Assembly: GCF_018860505.1 (NCBI RefSeq)
Contig: NZ_JAHKPU010000018.1
Location: 111,413-175,412, forward strand
Source of the DNA: Pacificibacter marinus
GTDB taxonomy: Bacteria; Pseudomonadota; Alphaproteobacteria; Rhodobacterales; Rhodobacteraceae
Direction of reading: 5' to 3'
DNA length: 64,000 nucleotides
Shown: one piece after another, positions 36,895 to 46,406 of the stretch
Layout: each line of letters starts with the position of its first letter
How positions within the stretch are numbered: position 1 is the stretch's first letter
Translations under genes and position numbers: made by a program
Notes under the pieces: generated by a model
What the model was told of the DNA's origin: nothing
What the model saw: only the letters and a program-made list of their open reading frames with translations
Database searches by the model: none

Positions 36895-37026
36895 ACCCAC
36901 AAGTGCCTCATACTCCGGAACCTTGTTGGTCCCTGTGCTTTTTTGAACCTTTTGCGGTTCAATTTATACTTATCTCTTAAGGGCTAAGCCCAAATCACCT
37001 CATTGCAAAGAGGTCTTGCGAATCGT

Positions 37027-37977
37027 TTAACCAGTGGAGCACCCGCTGACAACAGGTTTGCCTAAAAATTCTCCGATGCGCTTAATTTCCCATCTTAGCG
37101 TAAGGCCAGAGTTTTGAAACACTTTTCTTCGCACCTCTTCGCCAAGGCTTTCCAAATCATGCGCAGTGGCGTCACCGGTGTTGATCATAAAGTTAGAATG
37201 CATCGGGCTCATTTGTGCGCCACCGATGGAAAAACCACGCAGTCCCGCATCATCGATGACCTTCCATGCCTTCAAGTCATGCACATCATCCGCCTGCCCT
37301 GTTGAGGAAAATCCAGCGGGGTTGCGAAAGGTCGACCCCGCAGAACGATCTTTGGTGGGCTGCGTCTCGTCGCGTTTTTTGAGCTGGGCCTGCATCCGCG
37401 CCTCAAGCTCCGTAGCATCACCGCGGCCTGCCTTAAATGTCGCTTCGATCAAAACCCAACCCTCAGGCAAGGTTGAACCACGATATTCGAAATTCAAATC
37501 ATCGGCGGTGAGCGTGACGATCTCGCCCCTGCGCGTGACCGCTTTCGCAGATACAAAATGATCCGCGACATAAGACCCGTAACAGCCCGCGTTCATGCGT
37601 ATCGCGCCGCCAATGGCCCCAGGAATAGTACGCAAAAACGTCAAATCCAGCCCCTGAGCAGCGGCCTTGCGCGCCACATGCGCATCCAAGGCGGCCACGC
37701 CAGCCGTGATCAGGTTGCCATCAAATGAAATACCATTAAAGCCGCGCCCCATGCGGATCACGACCGCCCGAATGCCGCCATCGCGCACGATCAAGTTCGA
37801 CCCGACCCCCATTGGGAAAATACTGATATCCTTGTCGAGTTCTTTCAAAAACGCTTGCAGATCCTCAATATCGGCAGGTTGAAACAAAGCATCCGCAGGC
37901 CCGCCCACACGCAACCACGTCAAATCAGCCAAAGGACGGTTTTCGGTCAAAGTGCCGCGCACATCAGGGAGGTTCAT
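37027..37977 (-). CDS. murB: UDP-N-acetylenolpyruvoylglucosamine reductase
   Basis: FAD/NADPH enzyme producing UDP-MurNAc. The 316-residue protein shows the FAD motifs [15 protein letters not shown] near residue 19 and [15 protein letters not shown] near 54. It also has [17 protein letters not shown] near 117, GSTFRNP with the proton-donor Ser near 216, and [13 protein letters not shown] near 250. These fit a type I MurB. The 126 bases after its stop hold no gene before the ddl relic; in the usual cluster ddl would follow almost directly. Confidence 0.97.
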   Translation of the reverse strand: MNLPDVRGTLTENRPLADLTWLRVGGPADALFQPADIEDLQAFLKELDKDISIFPMGVGSNLIVRDGGIRAVVIRMGRGFNGISFDGNLITAGVAALDAHVARKAAAQGLDLTFLRTIPGAIGGAIRMNAGCYGSYVADHFVSAKAVTRRGEIVTLTADDLNFEYRGSTLPEGWVLIEATFKAGRGDATELEARMQAQLKKRDETQPTKDRSAGSTFRNPAGFSSTGQADDVHDLKAWKVIDDAGLRGFSIGGAQMSPMHSNFMINTGDATAHDLESLGEEVRRKVFQNSGLTLRWEIKRIGEFLGKPVVSGCSTG

Positions 37978-38025
37978 AAAAACGCCTTATCGTTAAGGCC
38001 CGATGAGGTCAGGCCTTTGCCAGAA

Positions 38026-38277
38026 TTAGAATTGGGTAAGCTTTGCCTTGATCCAGCGCGCCAAATACCGCAATGGCCACCGCAAAACAGACGCCCCCGC
38101 TGCCAAAACGACCAGCCCAACCCATGGGCCGTTTTCATAGGTAACAAAGCCCAAAATGGGAACCCCAACCGCGATCAAAACATAAGCTGCGCGCCAATGG
38201 GACGTGCGAGACGGCAGCATGGCGATGACATTCGCCACGATCGCCCAAAGGCAAGCAAGGATAAGGGATAGCGTCAT
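38026..38277 (-). CDS. DUF2484 family membrane protein
   Basis: An 83-residue protein with about three short hydrophobic helices: MTLSLILACLWAIVANVIAM, then AYVLIAVGVPILGFV, then GLVVLAAGASVLRWPLRY. It ends in a basic tail. It matches the DUF2484 proteins found between murC and murB in Rhodobacterales. ATG 38277 has AGAGGT 4-5 bases upstream. The position inside the dcw cluster suggests a role in the envelope, but none is known. Confidence 0.8.
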   Translation of the reverse strand: MTLSLILACLWAIVANVIAMLPSRTSHWRAAYVLIAVGVPILGFVTYENGPWVGLVVLAAGASVLRWPLRYLARWIKAKLTQF

Positions 38278-38289
38278 AAGCACCTCTGT

Positions 38290-38535
38290 TCAGGTCCGAG
38301 TGATCCAACGTTTCAAGCCCAAGGCAAGGGCCATCAACGGCTTGCGAAACATAGACACAGCAGCAAAAATACAAACAACAACCGGCAGCGCGCCATAATC
38401 GCGCCCCAGCCAGATCAAAAGCACGGGCAAGACGAGCAAAAGCCCCACCCCAGGCAGAATCTGGTACTTAATTGGTAACGGTGCAAGCCCCATGGTGGCA
38501 AGCGCCCAAATGCACATCGCGGTGATTGAGGTCAA
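38290..38535 (-). CDS. DUF2484-like membrane protein, TTG start
   Basis: An 81-residue protein similar in layout to its neighbour: two to three hydrophobic segments (ILPGVGLLLVLPVLLIWLG, VVVCIFAAVSMF) and a basic end KRWITRT. Both share the pattern RKPLxxLALGLKRWI / RWPLRYLARWIKA, suggesting an ancient tandem duplication. The start is TTG with GGAG 7 bases upstream. It lies 54 bases after murC and 12 before the next start, so the three should be co-transcribed. Function unknown. Confidence 0.7.
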   Translation of the reverse strand: MTSITAMCIWALATMGLAPLPIKYQILPGVGLLLVLPVLLIWLGRDYGALPVVVCIFAAVSMFRKPLMALALGLKRWITRT

Positions 38536-38589
38536 TGGATTGCTCCAAAGGCGTCATAATGGCGCTCACCAAAACTTACGAAATTCACC

Positions 38590-39993
38590 CTAGGTCTTGG
38601 CAAGGCGTTCGGCCAGACCGTAAGCCCAAGTCGAAATCGTACCCGCCCCAAGGCAAACAACCATATCGCCGTCGCGGGCTTGTTCGCGCACCAGACGTTC
38701 CAAGTCTTCCTCAGAGGTCACTGTTCGTGCATGACGATGCCCGTGGCGGATCAGCCCTGCAACCAGATCATCACGGCCAGCCCCCTCAATCGGATCTTCG
38801 CCCGCCGAGAAAATATCGGCAATGCCGACCACATCTGCCTCGTTGAAGCAGGTGCAGAAATCCTCGAACAGTGAATGCAAACGGCTGAACCGGTGCGGTT
38901 GATGCACGGCAATCACGCGGCCTTCGGTGGCTTGACGTGCGGCTTTGAGGACGGCTGCAATTTCCACAGGATGGTGACCATAGTCATCAATAATAGTCAC
39001 ACCACCCACTTCGCCCACACGGGTAAAGCGGCGATTCACGCCGCCAAAGTTTGCCAAGGCTTCGCGGATTTCATCTGGCTTCATCCCCAAATGACGCGCC
39101 ACAGCCACAGCCGCCAAAGCGTTGGACACGTTGTGATCGCCTGGCATCGGCAGGCTGCAGTCCTTGATCACGATATCATCTTGCTGCAGCGCGATATCAA
39201 AATGCGCCACACCCTTTTTATAGGTCAAGTTGATCGCACGTACATCGGCTTGGGCATTGAAGCCAAAAGTCACAACGCGGCGGTCAGTGATTTTGCCCAC
39301 CAGTGTTTGCACCTCGGGATGATCGGTGCAGCACACGGCCAGACCGTAAAACGGAATGTTGGACACGAAATCCAAAAAGCCTTGGCGCAGCGTATCAAAA
39401 TCGCCCCAATGTTCCATGTGCTCAGGATCTATATTGGTGACAATCGCGATGGTCGCAGGCAGACGGTTGAACGTGCCGTCACTCTCGTCCGCCTCGACAA
39501 CCATCCAATCACTGGCCCCAACGCGGGCGTTAGACCCATAGGCGTGAATGATGCCGCCGTTGATCACCGTGGGATCAATGCCGCCCTGATCCAAAAGCGC
39601 AGCAACCATCGTGGTCGTCGTCGTCTTACCATGGGTGCCCGCAACAGCGATGTTGGATTTCAGTCGCATCAATTCGGCCAGCATTTCAGCGCGGCGTACA
39701 ACAGGCAAGCCCGTCAGACGCGCTGTGTCCAATTCAGGATTGCCCGGTTTGATCGCGGATGAAATCACCACAACAGCCGCGCCCTCTAGGTTTTCAGCAC
39801 GCTGCCCGACAAAGACCTTTGCGCCCAATTCTTCCAGACGTTTGGTGATCTTCGAGCCCTTCAAATCCGATCCCTGCACCGTATACCCGTGATTCAACAG
39901 CACTTCTGCGATCCCCGACATACCGATACCGCCGATGCCAACAAAGTGGATGGGTCCCATTTCGGTGGGCAGCTTGGTTGCGGATGCGTTCAT
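38590..39993 (-). CDS. murC: UDP-N-acetylmuramate-L-alanine ligase
   Basis: Adds L-Ala to UDP-MurNAc. The 467-residue protein shows the N-terminal fold [17 protein letters not shown] near residue 18 and the ATP P-loop [16 protein letters not shown] near 114. The Mur ligase centre includes [11 protein letters not shown] near 173, and [14 protein letters not shown] near 345 follows. ATG 39993 was chosen for GAGAGAT upstream and the family start. It lies 52 bases after murG on the same strand. Confidence 0.97.
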   Translation of the reverse strand: MNASATKLPTEMGPIHFVGIGGIGMSGIAEVLLNHGYTVQGSDLKGSKITKRLEELGAKVFVGQRAENLEGAAVVVISSAIKPGNPELDTARLTGLPVVRRAEMLAELMRLKSNIAVAGTHGKTTTTTMVAALLDQGGIDPTVINGGIIHAYGSNARVGASDWMVVEADESDGTFNRLPATIAIVTNIDPEHMEHWGDFDTLRQGFLDFVSNIPFYGLAVCCTDHPEVQTLVGKITDRRVVTFGFNAQADVRAINLTYKKGVAHFDIALQQDDIVIKDCSLPMPGDHNVSNALAAVAVARHLGMKPDEIREALANFGGVNRRFTRVGEVGGVTIIDDYGHHPVEIAAVLKAARQATEGRVIAVHQPHRFSRLHSLFEDFCTCFNEADVVGIADIFSAGEDPIEGAGRDDLVAGLIRHGHRHARTVTSEEDLERLVREQARDGDMVVCLGAGTISTWAYGLAERLAKT

Positions 39994-40045
39994 ATCGTAT
40001 CTCTCTTCTGTCTCAGTGCGGCTCTTGTGGGGGTCGCTTGTAAAA

Positions 40046-41137
40046 TTACTGGGCAAGCTGTGTTACAAGCTCTGCCAATTCATATGCTGCCTCGGGCTTG
40101 CCAACTGACAAAGCCGCTTGGCTCATGCTGGAGGCCCCGTCTGCATTGTCAAAAACCAAAGCAATTTGTTCGGTCAGGCTCGCAGCCGTCAACTGGCTTT
40201 CAGGGATCATAATTGCAGCGCCTGCATTCACCAACCCTCGCGCATTGGCGGTTTGGTGATCGCCCGTAGCTGCGGCAAACGGGATCAAAATAGAAGGACG
40301 TCCGATAACGGAAATATCTGCAACGGTTGAAGCACCAGAGCGCGCGATTACCAACTGCGCTTCGGCCATGCGATTGGGAACATCGTCAAAAAAGGGTCTG
40401 ATATCCGCTGACATACCGTGCTGCATATAATGCTGCTCGACCCGTTCCACATCTTCGGGCCGCGCTTGTTGGCTAACCCGCAGGTGTTTGCGAATATGTT
40501 CGGGCAAGTTTGTAATCGCCTCGGGCACCACGTCTGACGTGATCCGAGCGCCTTGAGAGCCGCCCAAAACCAAGATTTCCATCGGGTAATCGCCGGGTGG
40601 AATATAAGATGCGCCAGCGCGTTCCAACACAGCACCGCGCACAGGGTTACCAACGTGCACGCCCCGCGACCCGTCGGGCAAATCCGTCGGCCAGACGCCG
40701 CAAGCAACTTGCGCAACCTTGGGGGCGAACACTGTATTCACACGCCCCAAAACGCCATTTTGCTCGTGGATCATCCGCGGCAATTTCATCAAGGTCGCCG
40801 CTGCCACAGACGGAATAGCCGGATAGCCGCCAAAACCGATCACCACATTGGGGCGGTCTTTGCGAAACTTGACCATAGCGCCCAGAACGCCGCCCGCGAT
40901 TTTGAACGGCACACCCAACTTGGCCAAGATCCCACCACGCGCGAACGTGCCTGAGGTCAAAACCTCGATCTCGACAGCTTCGGGAAAGCCGCCCGCATAG
41001 CGCGCGCCGCGCGGATCGGTCGTCAGCTTCACACGCCAACCTTGAGCCAGAAGCACTTCGGCCAAAGATTGCGCAGGAAACATATGCCCGCCTGTGCCGC
41101 CAGCAGCGATCACGACAAGTGAAGAATGGCCAGACAT
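40046..41137 (-). CDS. murG: UDP-GlcNAc:lipid I N-acetylglucosaminyltransferase
   Basis: Makes lipid II on the inner face of the membrane. The 363-residue GT-B protein shows the first glycine loop [14 protein letters not shown] near residue 11. The membrane-contact region and [11 protein letters not shown] follow near 187, then [11 protein letters not shown] near 261 and [14 protein letters not shown] near 285, which bind UDP-GlcNAc. ATG 41137 has AAAGGGA 6 bases upstream. It lies 24 bases after ftsW. Confidence 0.97.
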   Translation of the reverse strand: MSGHSSLVVIAAGGTGGHMFPAQSLAEVLLAQGWRVKLTTDPRGARYAGGFPEAVEIEVLTSGTFARGGILAKLGVPFKIAGGVLGAMVKFRKDRPNVVIGFGGYPAIPSVAAATLMKLPRMIHEQNGVLGRVNTVFAPKVAQVACGVWPTDLPDGSRGVHVGNPVRGAVLERAGASYIPPGDYPMEILVLGGSQGARITSDVVPEAITNLPEHIRKHLRVSQQARPEDVERVEQHYMQHGMSADIRPFFDDVPNRMAEAQLVIARSGASTVADISVIGRPSILIPFAAATGDHQTANARGLVNAGAAIMIPESQLTAASLTEQIALVFDNADGASSMSQAALSVGKPEAAYELAELVTQLAQ

Positions 41138-41161
41138 AACAGTCCCTTTCAAAGCGTCACC

Positions 41162-42328
41162 TTAGCGCCCGCGGCGGATCAACAAATCGCCGATCTCACC
41201 TTGGGGGCGCGTGCGGGTAAACGCCAAAAGCGCGCCAAGGGCAATACCAGATGCGATCACGGATGAGCCACCATAGGACACAAACGGCAAGGTCATGCCT
41301 TTGGCCGGCAAAAGCCGCACAGCAACGCCCATGTTGATGAATGCTTGTACACCAAAGGCACAGGCCAACCCCGTGCCTGCCAGACGGATAAACGGATCAC
41401 GTTCACGCAGCAAACGCCATAAGGACCGCACAGTGATCGTTGCGTAAAGCGCAATAATCGCGATCACCAAAATCGTCCCGTATTCTTCGGCAGCCACAGC
41501 GATGATGAAATCAGTATGCGCATCGGGCAATGACCATTTCACGGTCCCCTCGCCCACGCCAACGCCGAAAAAACCACCCTCGCGGATCGCGTTTGTGGCA
41601 TAACCGATCTGCGTGGTCGGATCGATGTCAGGGTTCAAAAACCCATCAATACGCCGCGCAAAGTGCTCTGAGCCATTATAAGCCAGCGTGCCGCCGAACA
41701 CGACCAAAGCGGCCAAGCCGATCAGTAAGAACAAAGGCGCGCCGCCGACGAAATACATGACACCCCAGCTAAACAGTACCAAACAGGCCTGACCGAAATC
41801 GGGCTGCAAAGCCAGCATCACCACAATGACTGCGGTCAACATAAAGGAATACAAGCGTCCAGGCGGGCCACCGACCTCTAACGCTGCGGCGATCAACCAA
41901 GCCGAGGTGATCACAAAGGCAGGCTTCAAAAATTCGGACGGCTGCACAGAAGCGAACCCGAACGAATACCAGCGCATAGCCCCTTTGCCAAAATCAGTGC
42001 CAAGAAACGGCAGCAAAGCCAAAGCAATGAACGCCCCGACAAAGCCTACAACTGCCAAACGCCGCACCTTATGCGGGTCCATCATAGTCACGAAAATCAT
42101 GGTGCTCAGCGCAATAAATCCAAAGAAAACTTGGCGCTGTACAAAATAAAAATACGGAAGATTGTTTTTCTCAGCCAAGGGCGGAGAGGCCGCCAAGCCC
42201 AGCAAAATGCCGATACCAAACAACATGAACACGCAAGAAAGCGTCCATTTGTCGATCGTGCGCCACCAACGTGGAAGAACCGGCTCCCCTTCCCGTGCGG
42301 GAATGGAACCATACACCATTTCTGTCAT
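41162..42328 (-). CDS. ftsW: Peptidoglycan glycosyltransferase FtsW
   Basis: SEDS-family polymerase of septal peptidoglycan. The 388-residue protein has about ten membrane helices and the SEDS signatures: RWYSFGFASVQPSEFLKPAF near residue 118, including the region with the essential Asp-equivalent loop downstream, LQPDFGQACLV near 173, and PFVSYGGSSVIASG near 345. It starts about 255 bases from the oppositely oriented lactate dehydrogenase gene, so it cannot be read through from murD and must have its own promoter or depend on read-through across an antisense gene. Confidence 0.96.
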   Translation of the reverse strand: MTEMVYGSIPAREGEPVLPRWWRTIDKWTLSCVFMLFGIGILLGLAASPPLAEKNNLPYFYFVQRQVFFGFIALSTMIFVTMMDPHKVRRLAVVGFVGAFIALALLPFLGTDFGKGAMRWYSFGFASVQPSEFLKPAFVITSAWLIAAALEVGGPPGRLYSFMLTAVIVVMLALQPDFGQACLVLFSWGVMYFVGGAPLFLLIGLAALVVFGGTLAYNGSEHFARRIDGFLNPDIDPTTQIGYATNAIREGGFFGVGVGEGTVKWSLPDAHTDFIIAVAAEEYGTILVIAIIALYATITVRSLWRLLRERDPFIRLAGTGLACAFGVQAFINMGVAVRLLPAKGMTLPFVSYGGSSVIASGIALGALLAFTRTRPQGEIGDLLIRRGR

Positions 42329-42583
42329 GGGATGCCTATGCCTCTACTGCCTTTGTCCGCTTTTGCGGATCTATGCGAACAACCTAGCGGGCTTTGGCGT
42401 GTTTTGCTACAATAGATTGCATCTTGCCTGTTTTGCGGGCGATGTTCAGCCGATCGCGCCCTTCACAGTCATGATCAGCCCCCTGAGCCCCCTTGATCCG
42501 TGTCATTGCCAACGAGGCACGACATAATAAAAGTTGGTGCAACACATCACATCCATAGGGACAATCGGTATGAGGCAATCACT

Positions 42584-43516
42584 ATGAAAATCGGCATCAT
42601 CGGCGCAGGCATGGTCGGCTCGGCCGCAGGTTACGCCATCGCATTGAAAGGCACAGCCAACGACATTATTTTTGTTGACCAAAACCCTAATCTTGCCCGT
42701 GCACAGGCGCAAGACATCGCACATGCCGTGCCGTTTTCATCCGCCACGCGGGTCTCGGCTGGCGATTACGCAGCCCTACATGGGGCCGATGTGATCATCT
42801 TGGCCGCAGGCGTCGGACAGAAACCCGGAGAAAGCCGCCTTGATCTATTATCGCGCAACGCAGATGTGTTCCGGTCCATCCTGTCAGACCTCGGCCCGAT
42901 CCCGCCCCAAACCATTATGCTGATCGCGTCCAATCCCGTCGACATCATGACCCAGATCGCCACACAGCTTAGCGGCCTGCCTGCTTCCCGCGTGATCGGT
43001 TCAGGCACCATTTTGGACAGCGCACGGTTTCGCCACCTGCTTGGCCTGCACCTTGGGATCGCGGCGCGTTCTGTGCATTCTTATGTGTTGGGCGAACATG
43101 GCGACAGCGAAGTTCTGGCGTGGAGTTCGGCCCGCGTTGGCGCCTTGCCCCTTGCTGATTTTGCCGCCCAGCGTGGCGTGCCTTTGACAGACGACATTAA
43201 GTGTCAGATTGACGACGGCGTGCGCGGTGCGGCTGAGACCATCATAAAAGGCAAAGGCGCCACATGGTATGGGATCGGCGCAGGACTGGAACGTATCGTG
43301 CGTGCGATTGCCACCGATGAACAAGCCGTGCTGTCCGTATCTTGCGTCACACCAAAGATTGAAGGCGTTGACACTGTCGCCCTATCGATTCCACGTATCG
43401 TCGGCGCGCGCGGCGCAGACACGGAAGTGTTCCCCGAGCTGAACAAGGCAGAACACAGCGCACTTGCGGCCTCTGCGCGCAAGCTCAAAGACACCTACGT
43501 GGCGCTGAAACTCTAA
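42584..43516 (+). CDS. ldh: L-lactate dehydrogenase (NAD), inserted in the dcw cluster
   Basis: A 310-residue member of the LDH/MDH superfamily. The Rossmann start is IGIIGAGMVGSAAGYAIAL. The substrate loop reads GVGQKPGESRLDLLSRN near residue 78; the Gln marks lactate rather than malate dehydrogenase, which has Arg there. The substrate Arg lies in LDSARFRHLLG near 148, and the catalytic His in LGEHGDSEV near 176. It interconverts pyruvate and L-lactate in the cytoplasm. ATG 42584 has GAGG 9 bases upstream. It lies on the plus strand between murD and ftsW, ending 4 bases from the murD stop. LDH is not a normal dcw gene, so this is an insertion, probably by horizontal transfer. Confidence 0.92.
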   Translation: MKIGIIGAGMVGSAAGYAIALKGTANDIIFVDQNPNLARAQAQDIAHAVPFSSATRVSAGDYAALHGADVIILAAGVGQKPGESRLDLLSRNADVFRSILSDLGPIPPQTIMLIASNPVDIMTQIATQLSGLPASRVIGSGTILDSARFRHLLGLHLGIAARSVHSYVLGEHGDSEVLAWSSARVGALPLADFAAQRGVPLTDDIKCQIDDGVRGAAETIIKGKGATWYGIGAGLERIVRAIATDEQAVLSVSCVTPKIEGVDTVALSIPRIVGARGADTEVFPELNKAEHSALAASARKLKDTYVALKL

Positions 43517-43520
43517 GCCT

Positions 43521-44945
43521 TTACAACAGCGCGTCGACCTGCGCGATGAAGTCATCGCCGCGTTTCTCGAAATTCGGATATTGATCAAAAGACGCCGCCG
43601 CAGGCGCCAGCAAAACCGTGTCCCCCGCTTGTGCCTCAGCTGCTGCGCGGGCCACGGCAACCTCCATCGTGTCGCACAGCTCGTAAGGCGTATCGCCCAA
43701 TTGCAGCGCGAACTCTTTGGCGGAAAACCCGATCAAATACGCCTTAGCCACGGCGCCCAAATGCGCGGACAGCTCAGCAATGCCACCATCTTTGCCCATC
43801 CCGCCTGCAATCCAGCGGATCGATTTGAACGCTTGCAAGGCCTTGGCCGCGGCATCGACATTTGTGGCTTTGGAATCATTCACAAAACGCACACCATCCT
43901 TTTCGCCAACCAATTGCGACCGATGCGGCAGACCTTTGAAACTGTTCAAGGCTTCCGCAATCAATTTCGGCGAGGTACCGATCGCGCGGCAAGCAGCATA
44001 AGCGGCACAGGCATTTTGATGGTTATGCGCACCGGGCAACCCCGCGATCTCGCGCAGATCAACTGATCCCGCCTGACGCCCTTTGCGCCACTCGCTCAAG
44101 AACCCTTTGTGCGCGTAGATATTCCAGCCAGCGCCTTTAAGCTTTTGTCCGCTGGAAATACGGATCAAACGCCCGTCAGCAAAGCTATCGACCAATTGAT
44201 TGGCCATATATTGCCCCTCGACCTCGTCCACGCCGATGATGGCGCGATCTGGTCCGCCTTCAGCAAACAAGCGCCGCTTGGCCGCGAAATAGCCGCCCAT
44301 ACCGCCGTGACGATCCAGATGATCGGGGGAAAGGTTGGTGAATACAGCAATATCAGGCGTCATCGATCGCGCCAAATCTGTCTGGTAGCTTGAGAGTTCA
44401 AGCACGATCACTTCGCCGTCTTCCGGCTCGTCGAGATCAAGCACGCCACGGCCGATATTGCCCGCCAATTGCGCAGGCGTGCCCGTAGCGGTGAGAATAT
44501 GGTGAATCAGCGCCGAAGTGGTGGATTTACCGTTTGATCCCGTCACCGTAATAATGCGTGGTGGCGTGTCATGGTCCATCCACTCACCCGATCCAAACGA
44601 TCGGAAAAACAAGCCTATGTCATTGTCCACTGGCACGCCCGCCATCCATGCGGCTTGGATGATTTTATTTGGCTCTGGGTAGAGATGCGGGATCCCCGGA
44701 GACACGATAAGGGCTGCAATACCGTCAAAGGCCTCGTGCTTGCTGAGGTCGCGCAGAGTATATCCCTCGGCCTCAGCAGCCTCCCGCGCCTCAACACTGT
44801 CGTCCCAGCAAATCGGCTCAGCGCCGCCCGCGACCAAAGCGCGTGCCGTGGCCATGCCAGACCGCCCAAGCCCCAAAACAGCTACATTCTGTCCGTCATA
44901 TCCATAGACTGGAATCATCGTATCACCCGCAATTTCTTTCGCCAC
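43521..44945 (-). CDS. murD: UDP-N-acetylmuramoylalanine-D-glutamate ligase
   Basis: Adds D-Glu to UDP-MurNAc-L-Ala. The 474-residue protein shows the N-terminal [17 protein letters not shown] near residue 18, the ATP loop [17 protein letters not shown] near 134, [12 protein letters not shown] near 205, and [16 protein letters not shown] near 355. A start some codons downstream ([14 protein letters not shown]) is possible. It is convergent with the LDH gene and separated from mraY by 218 bases with a terminator, so it needs its own promoter. Confidence 0.96.
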   Translation of the reverse strand: MAKEIAGDTMIPVYGYDGQNVAVLGLGRSGMATARALVAGGAEPICWDDSVEAREAAEAEGYTLRDLSKHEAFDGIAALIVSPGIPHLYPEPNKIIQAAWMAGVPVDNDIGLFFRSFGSGEWMDHDTPPRIITVTGSNGKSTTSALIHHILTATGTPAQLAGNIGRGVLDLDEPEDGEVIVLELSSYQTDLARSMTPDIAVFTNLSPDHLDRHGGMGGYFAAKRRLFAEGGPDRAIIGVDEVEGQYMANQLVDSFADGRLIRISSGQKLKGAGWNIYAHKGFLSEWRKGRQAGSVDLREIAGLPGAHNHQNACAAYAACRAIGTSPKLIAEALNSFKGLPHRSQLVGEKDGVRFVNDSKATNVDAAAKALQAFKSIRWIAGGMGKDGGIAELSAHLGAVAKAYLIGFSAKEFALQLGDTPYELCDTMEVAVARAAAEAQAGDTVLLAPAAASFDQYPNFEKRGDDFIAQVDALL

Positions 44946-45102
44946 ATCATCGACGGTCTGGGCGCAAATGGAAAGAGCACATCATTTGATTTCACTGCGC
45001 ATCGTAAGAACCAAGCGCGACCTTTAATCTGCTGCGAACAAATCACCGACAAGATCAACCTTGGGAAAAGCGTCATTGCGGTTTTTTTAAAAGGCTTTAA
45101 AA

Positions 45103-45131
45103 GAAAAGCCCTCACCCAATGGGTGAAGGCT
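45103..45131 (-). terminator. Rho-independent terminator after mraY, inside the dcw cluster
   Basis: On the minus strand AGCCTTCACCCA pairs with TGGGTGAGGGCT (45107-45131, one G-T pair, tight loop), followed by TTTT and then C and more T. It lies 33 bases after the mraY stop and ahead of murD, so it should interrupt the cluster. Confidence 0.8.
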
Positions 45132-45163
45132 CTCATATCTTGTTCTAAATGAAAAGCGTAAGC

Positions 45164-46246
45164 TCAACGCAGTTTCAGTGTCGCCAAGCCGATCAACGCC
45201 AGCACCAGAGAGATGATCCAAAAGCGGATGACGATGGTGGATTCCGCCCAACCTTTTTTCTCGTAATGGTGGTGGATCGGCGCCATTAGAAACACGCGTT
45301 TTCCGGTGCGTTTGAAATACAGGACTTGGATGATCACAGACAGGGCTTCGACCACAAACAAGCCGCCAACGATGGCCAAAACAATCTCGTGTTTGGTCGC
45401 CACAGCGATGGCCCCCAAAGCGCCGCCAAGCGCCAAAGACCCTGTATCCCCCATGAACACAGCTGCGGGCGGGGCGTTGTACCACAAGAACCCAAGACCT
45501 CCGCCAATCAGTGCTGAGGTAAAGATCAAAATCTCACCGGTGCCAGGCACATAATGCAGGCCAAGGTATTCGGTGTAATCCACACGCCCCACAACATAGG
45601 CGATCACCCCCAAGGTGCCAGCAGCGATCATCACAGGCATGATGGCCAGACCATCCAAACCATCGGTAAGGTTCACAGCATTGGCAGAGCCCACGATCAC
45701 GATCACAGCGAAGGGCACGAAGGCAAATGACATATTGATCAACACATCTTTAAACACAGGCAAAGCCAGCTGGTTGGTCAGCGCTTCGGGGTGCAATAGA
45801 GACGCCCAGACGCCAGCGATCACAGCGATCACAAGGCCAAGGATCAGGCGAATTTTGGACGACACGCCTTTGGTATTGGCCTTTGAGACCTTGGCGAAAT
45901 CATCGGCGAAACCAATCGCGCCGTAAGCAAAGGTGACGAACAGCACCAGCCAGACATAGCCGTTATCAAGTCGTGCCCAAAGCAGGGTAGAGGTCAGCAA
46001 AGCGGTCAAAATCAACAGCCCGCCCATGGTCGGCGTGCCCGCTTTGGCGAAATGGCTTTCGGGGCCATCGTCACGAATGGGCTGGCCTTTGCCTTGGCGG
46101 CGGCGCAGCAAATCGATCAAAGGGCGACCAAAGATAAAGCCGAAAATCAAAGCGGTGAAAAACGCTCCACCCGCCCGCATGGTGATATAGCGAAACAAGT
46201 TAAAGAAATCGCCACCATCTGACAGTTCGGCCAACCAATATAACAT
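45164..46246 (-). CDS. mraY: Phospho-N-acetylmuramoyl-pentapeptide transferase
   Basis: Transfers phospho-MurNAc-pentapeptide to undecaprenyl phosphate, making lipid I. The 360-residue protein has about ten membrane helices. The catalytic motifs are [13 protein letters not shown] near residue 67, FADDFAKV near 113 with the Asp-Asp pair, [13 protein letters not shown] near 188 with the Asp cluster, and [13 protein letters not shown] near 325. Its substrate is a UDP-MurNAc-pentapeptide, whose last two residues are normally added by MurF, yet murF is missing directly upstream. Confidence 0.97.
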   Translation of the reverse strand: MLYWLAELSDGGDFFNLFRYITMRAGGAFFTALIFGFIFGRPLIDLLRRRQGKGQPIRDDGPESHFAKAGTPTMGGLLILTALLTSTLLWARLDNGYVWLVLFVTFAYGAIGFADDFAKVSKANTKGVSSKIRLILGLVIAVIAGVWASLLHPEALTNQLALPVFKDVLINMSFAFVPFAVIVIVGSANAVNLTDGLDGLAIMPVMIAAGTLGVIAYVVGRVDYTEYLGLHYVPGTGEILIFTSALIGGGLGFLWYNAPPAAVFMGDTGSLALGGALGAIAVATKHEIVLAIVGGLFVVEALSVIIQVLYFKRTGKRVFLMAPIHHHYEKKGWAESTIVIRFWIISLVLALIGLATLKLR

Positions 46247-46275
46247 CTGCTTTGTATCCCTAAAGTTTAGCCTGC

Positions 46276-46385
46276 CTATTTCAGCTTGGCCGCGTAGTAT
46301 TTGAGGAGCGGATGCCCCAAGTTTCGGATGCCGTCAAGCACTGGCTCACATTTGATCCTTTTGACTCTTCGATCAAATAATGCAC
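46276..46385 (-). pseudogene. murF: Relic of murF C-terminus
   Basis: This stretch sits exactly where murF belongs, between murE and mraY, and only 160 bases remain there. Translation in the murE frame gives ESKGSNVS at 46344-46367. After one frameshift it continues [21 protein letters not shown] and a stop at 46276. Joined, [18 protein letters not shown] resembles the MurF C-terminal pattern VKGSxGSxVSxVVDALRKLGHP known to me from related bacteria. The ATP loop, central domain and about 400 residues are gone, so no function remains. The match is short and made by eye, but position, order and spacing all agree. Confidence 0.65.
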
Positions 46386-46406
46386 CCGAAAAGGTCCAAA
46401 ACGTGG

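Noticed and set aside
36943..36962. TTGAACC/GGTTCAA hairpin upstream of the ddl relic as a terminator of murB
   Set aside because: On the murB strand the hairpin is followed by A residues, not T residues, so it is not a Rho-independent terminator in that direction.
26925..43516. D-lactate dehydrogenase-like and L-lactate dehydrogenase genes near a dcw cluster lacking ddl and murF, as a D-Ala-D-Lac (VanA/VanH-like) cell wall system
   Set aside because: The inserted LDH is of the L-specific family, unrelated to VanH; the FAD enzyme at 26925 is a D-lactate oxidiser by family; no depsipeptide ligase or VanX-like gene is present. The coincidence is noted only as context.
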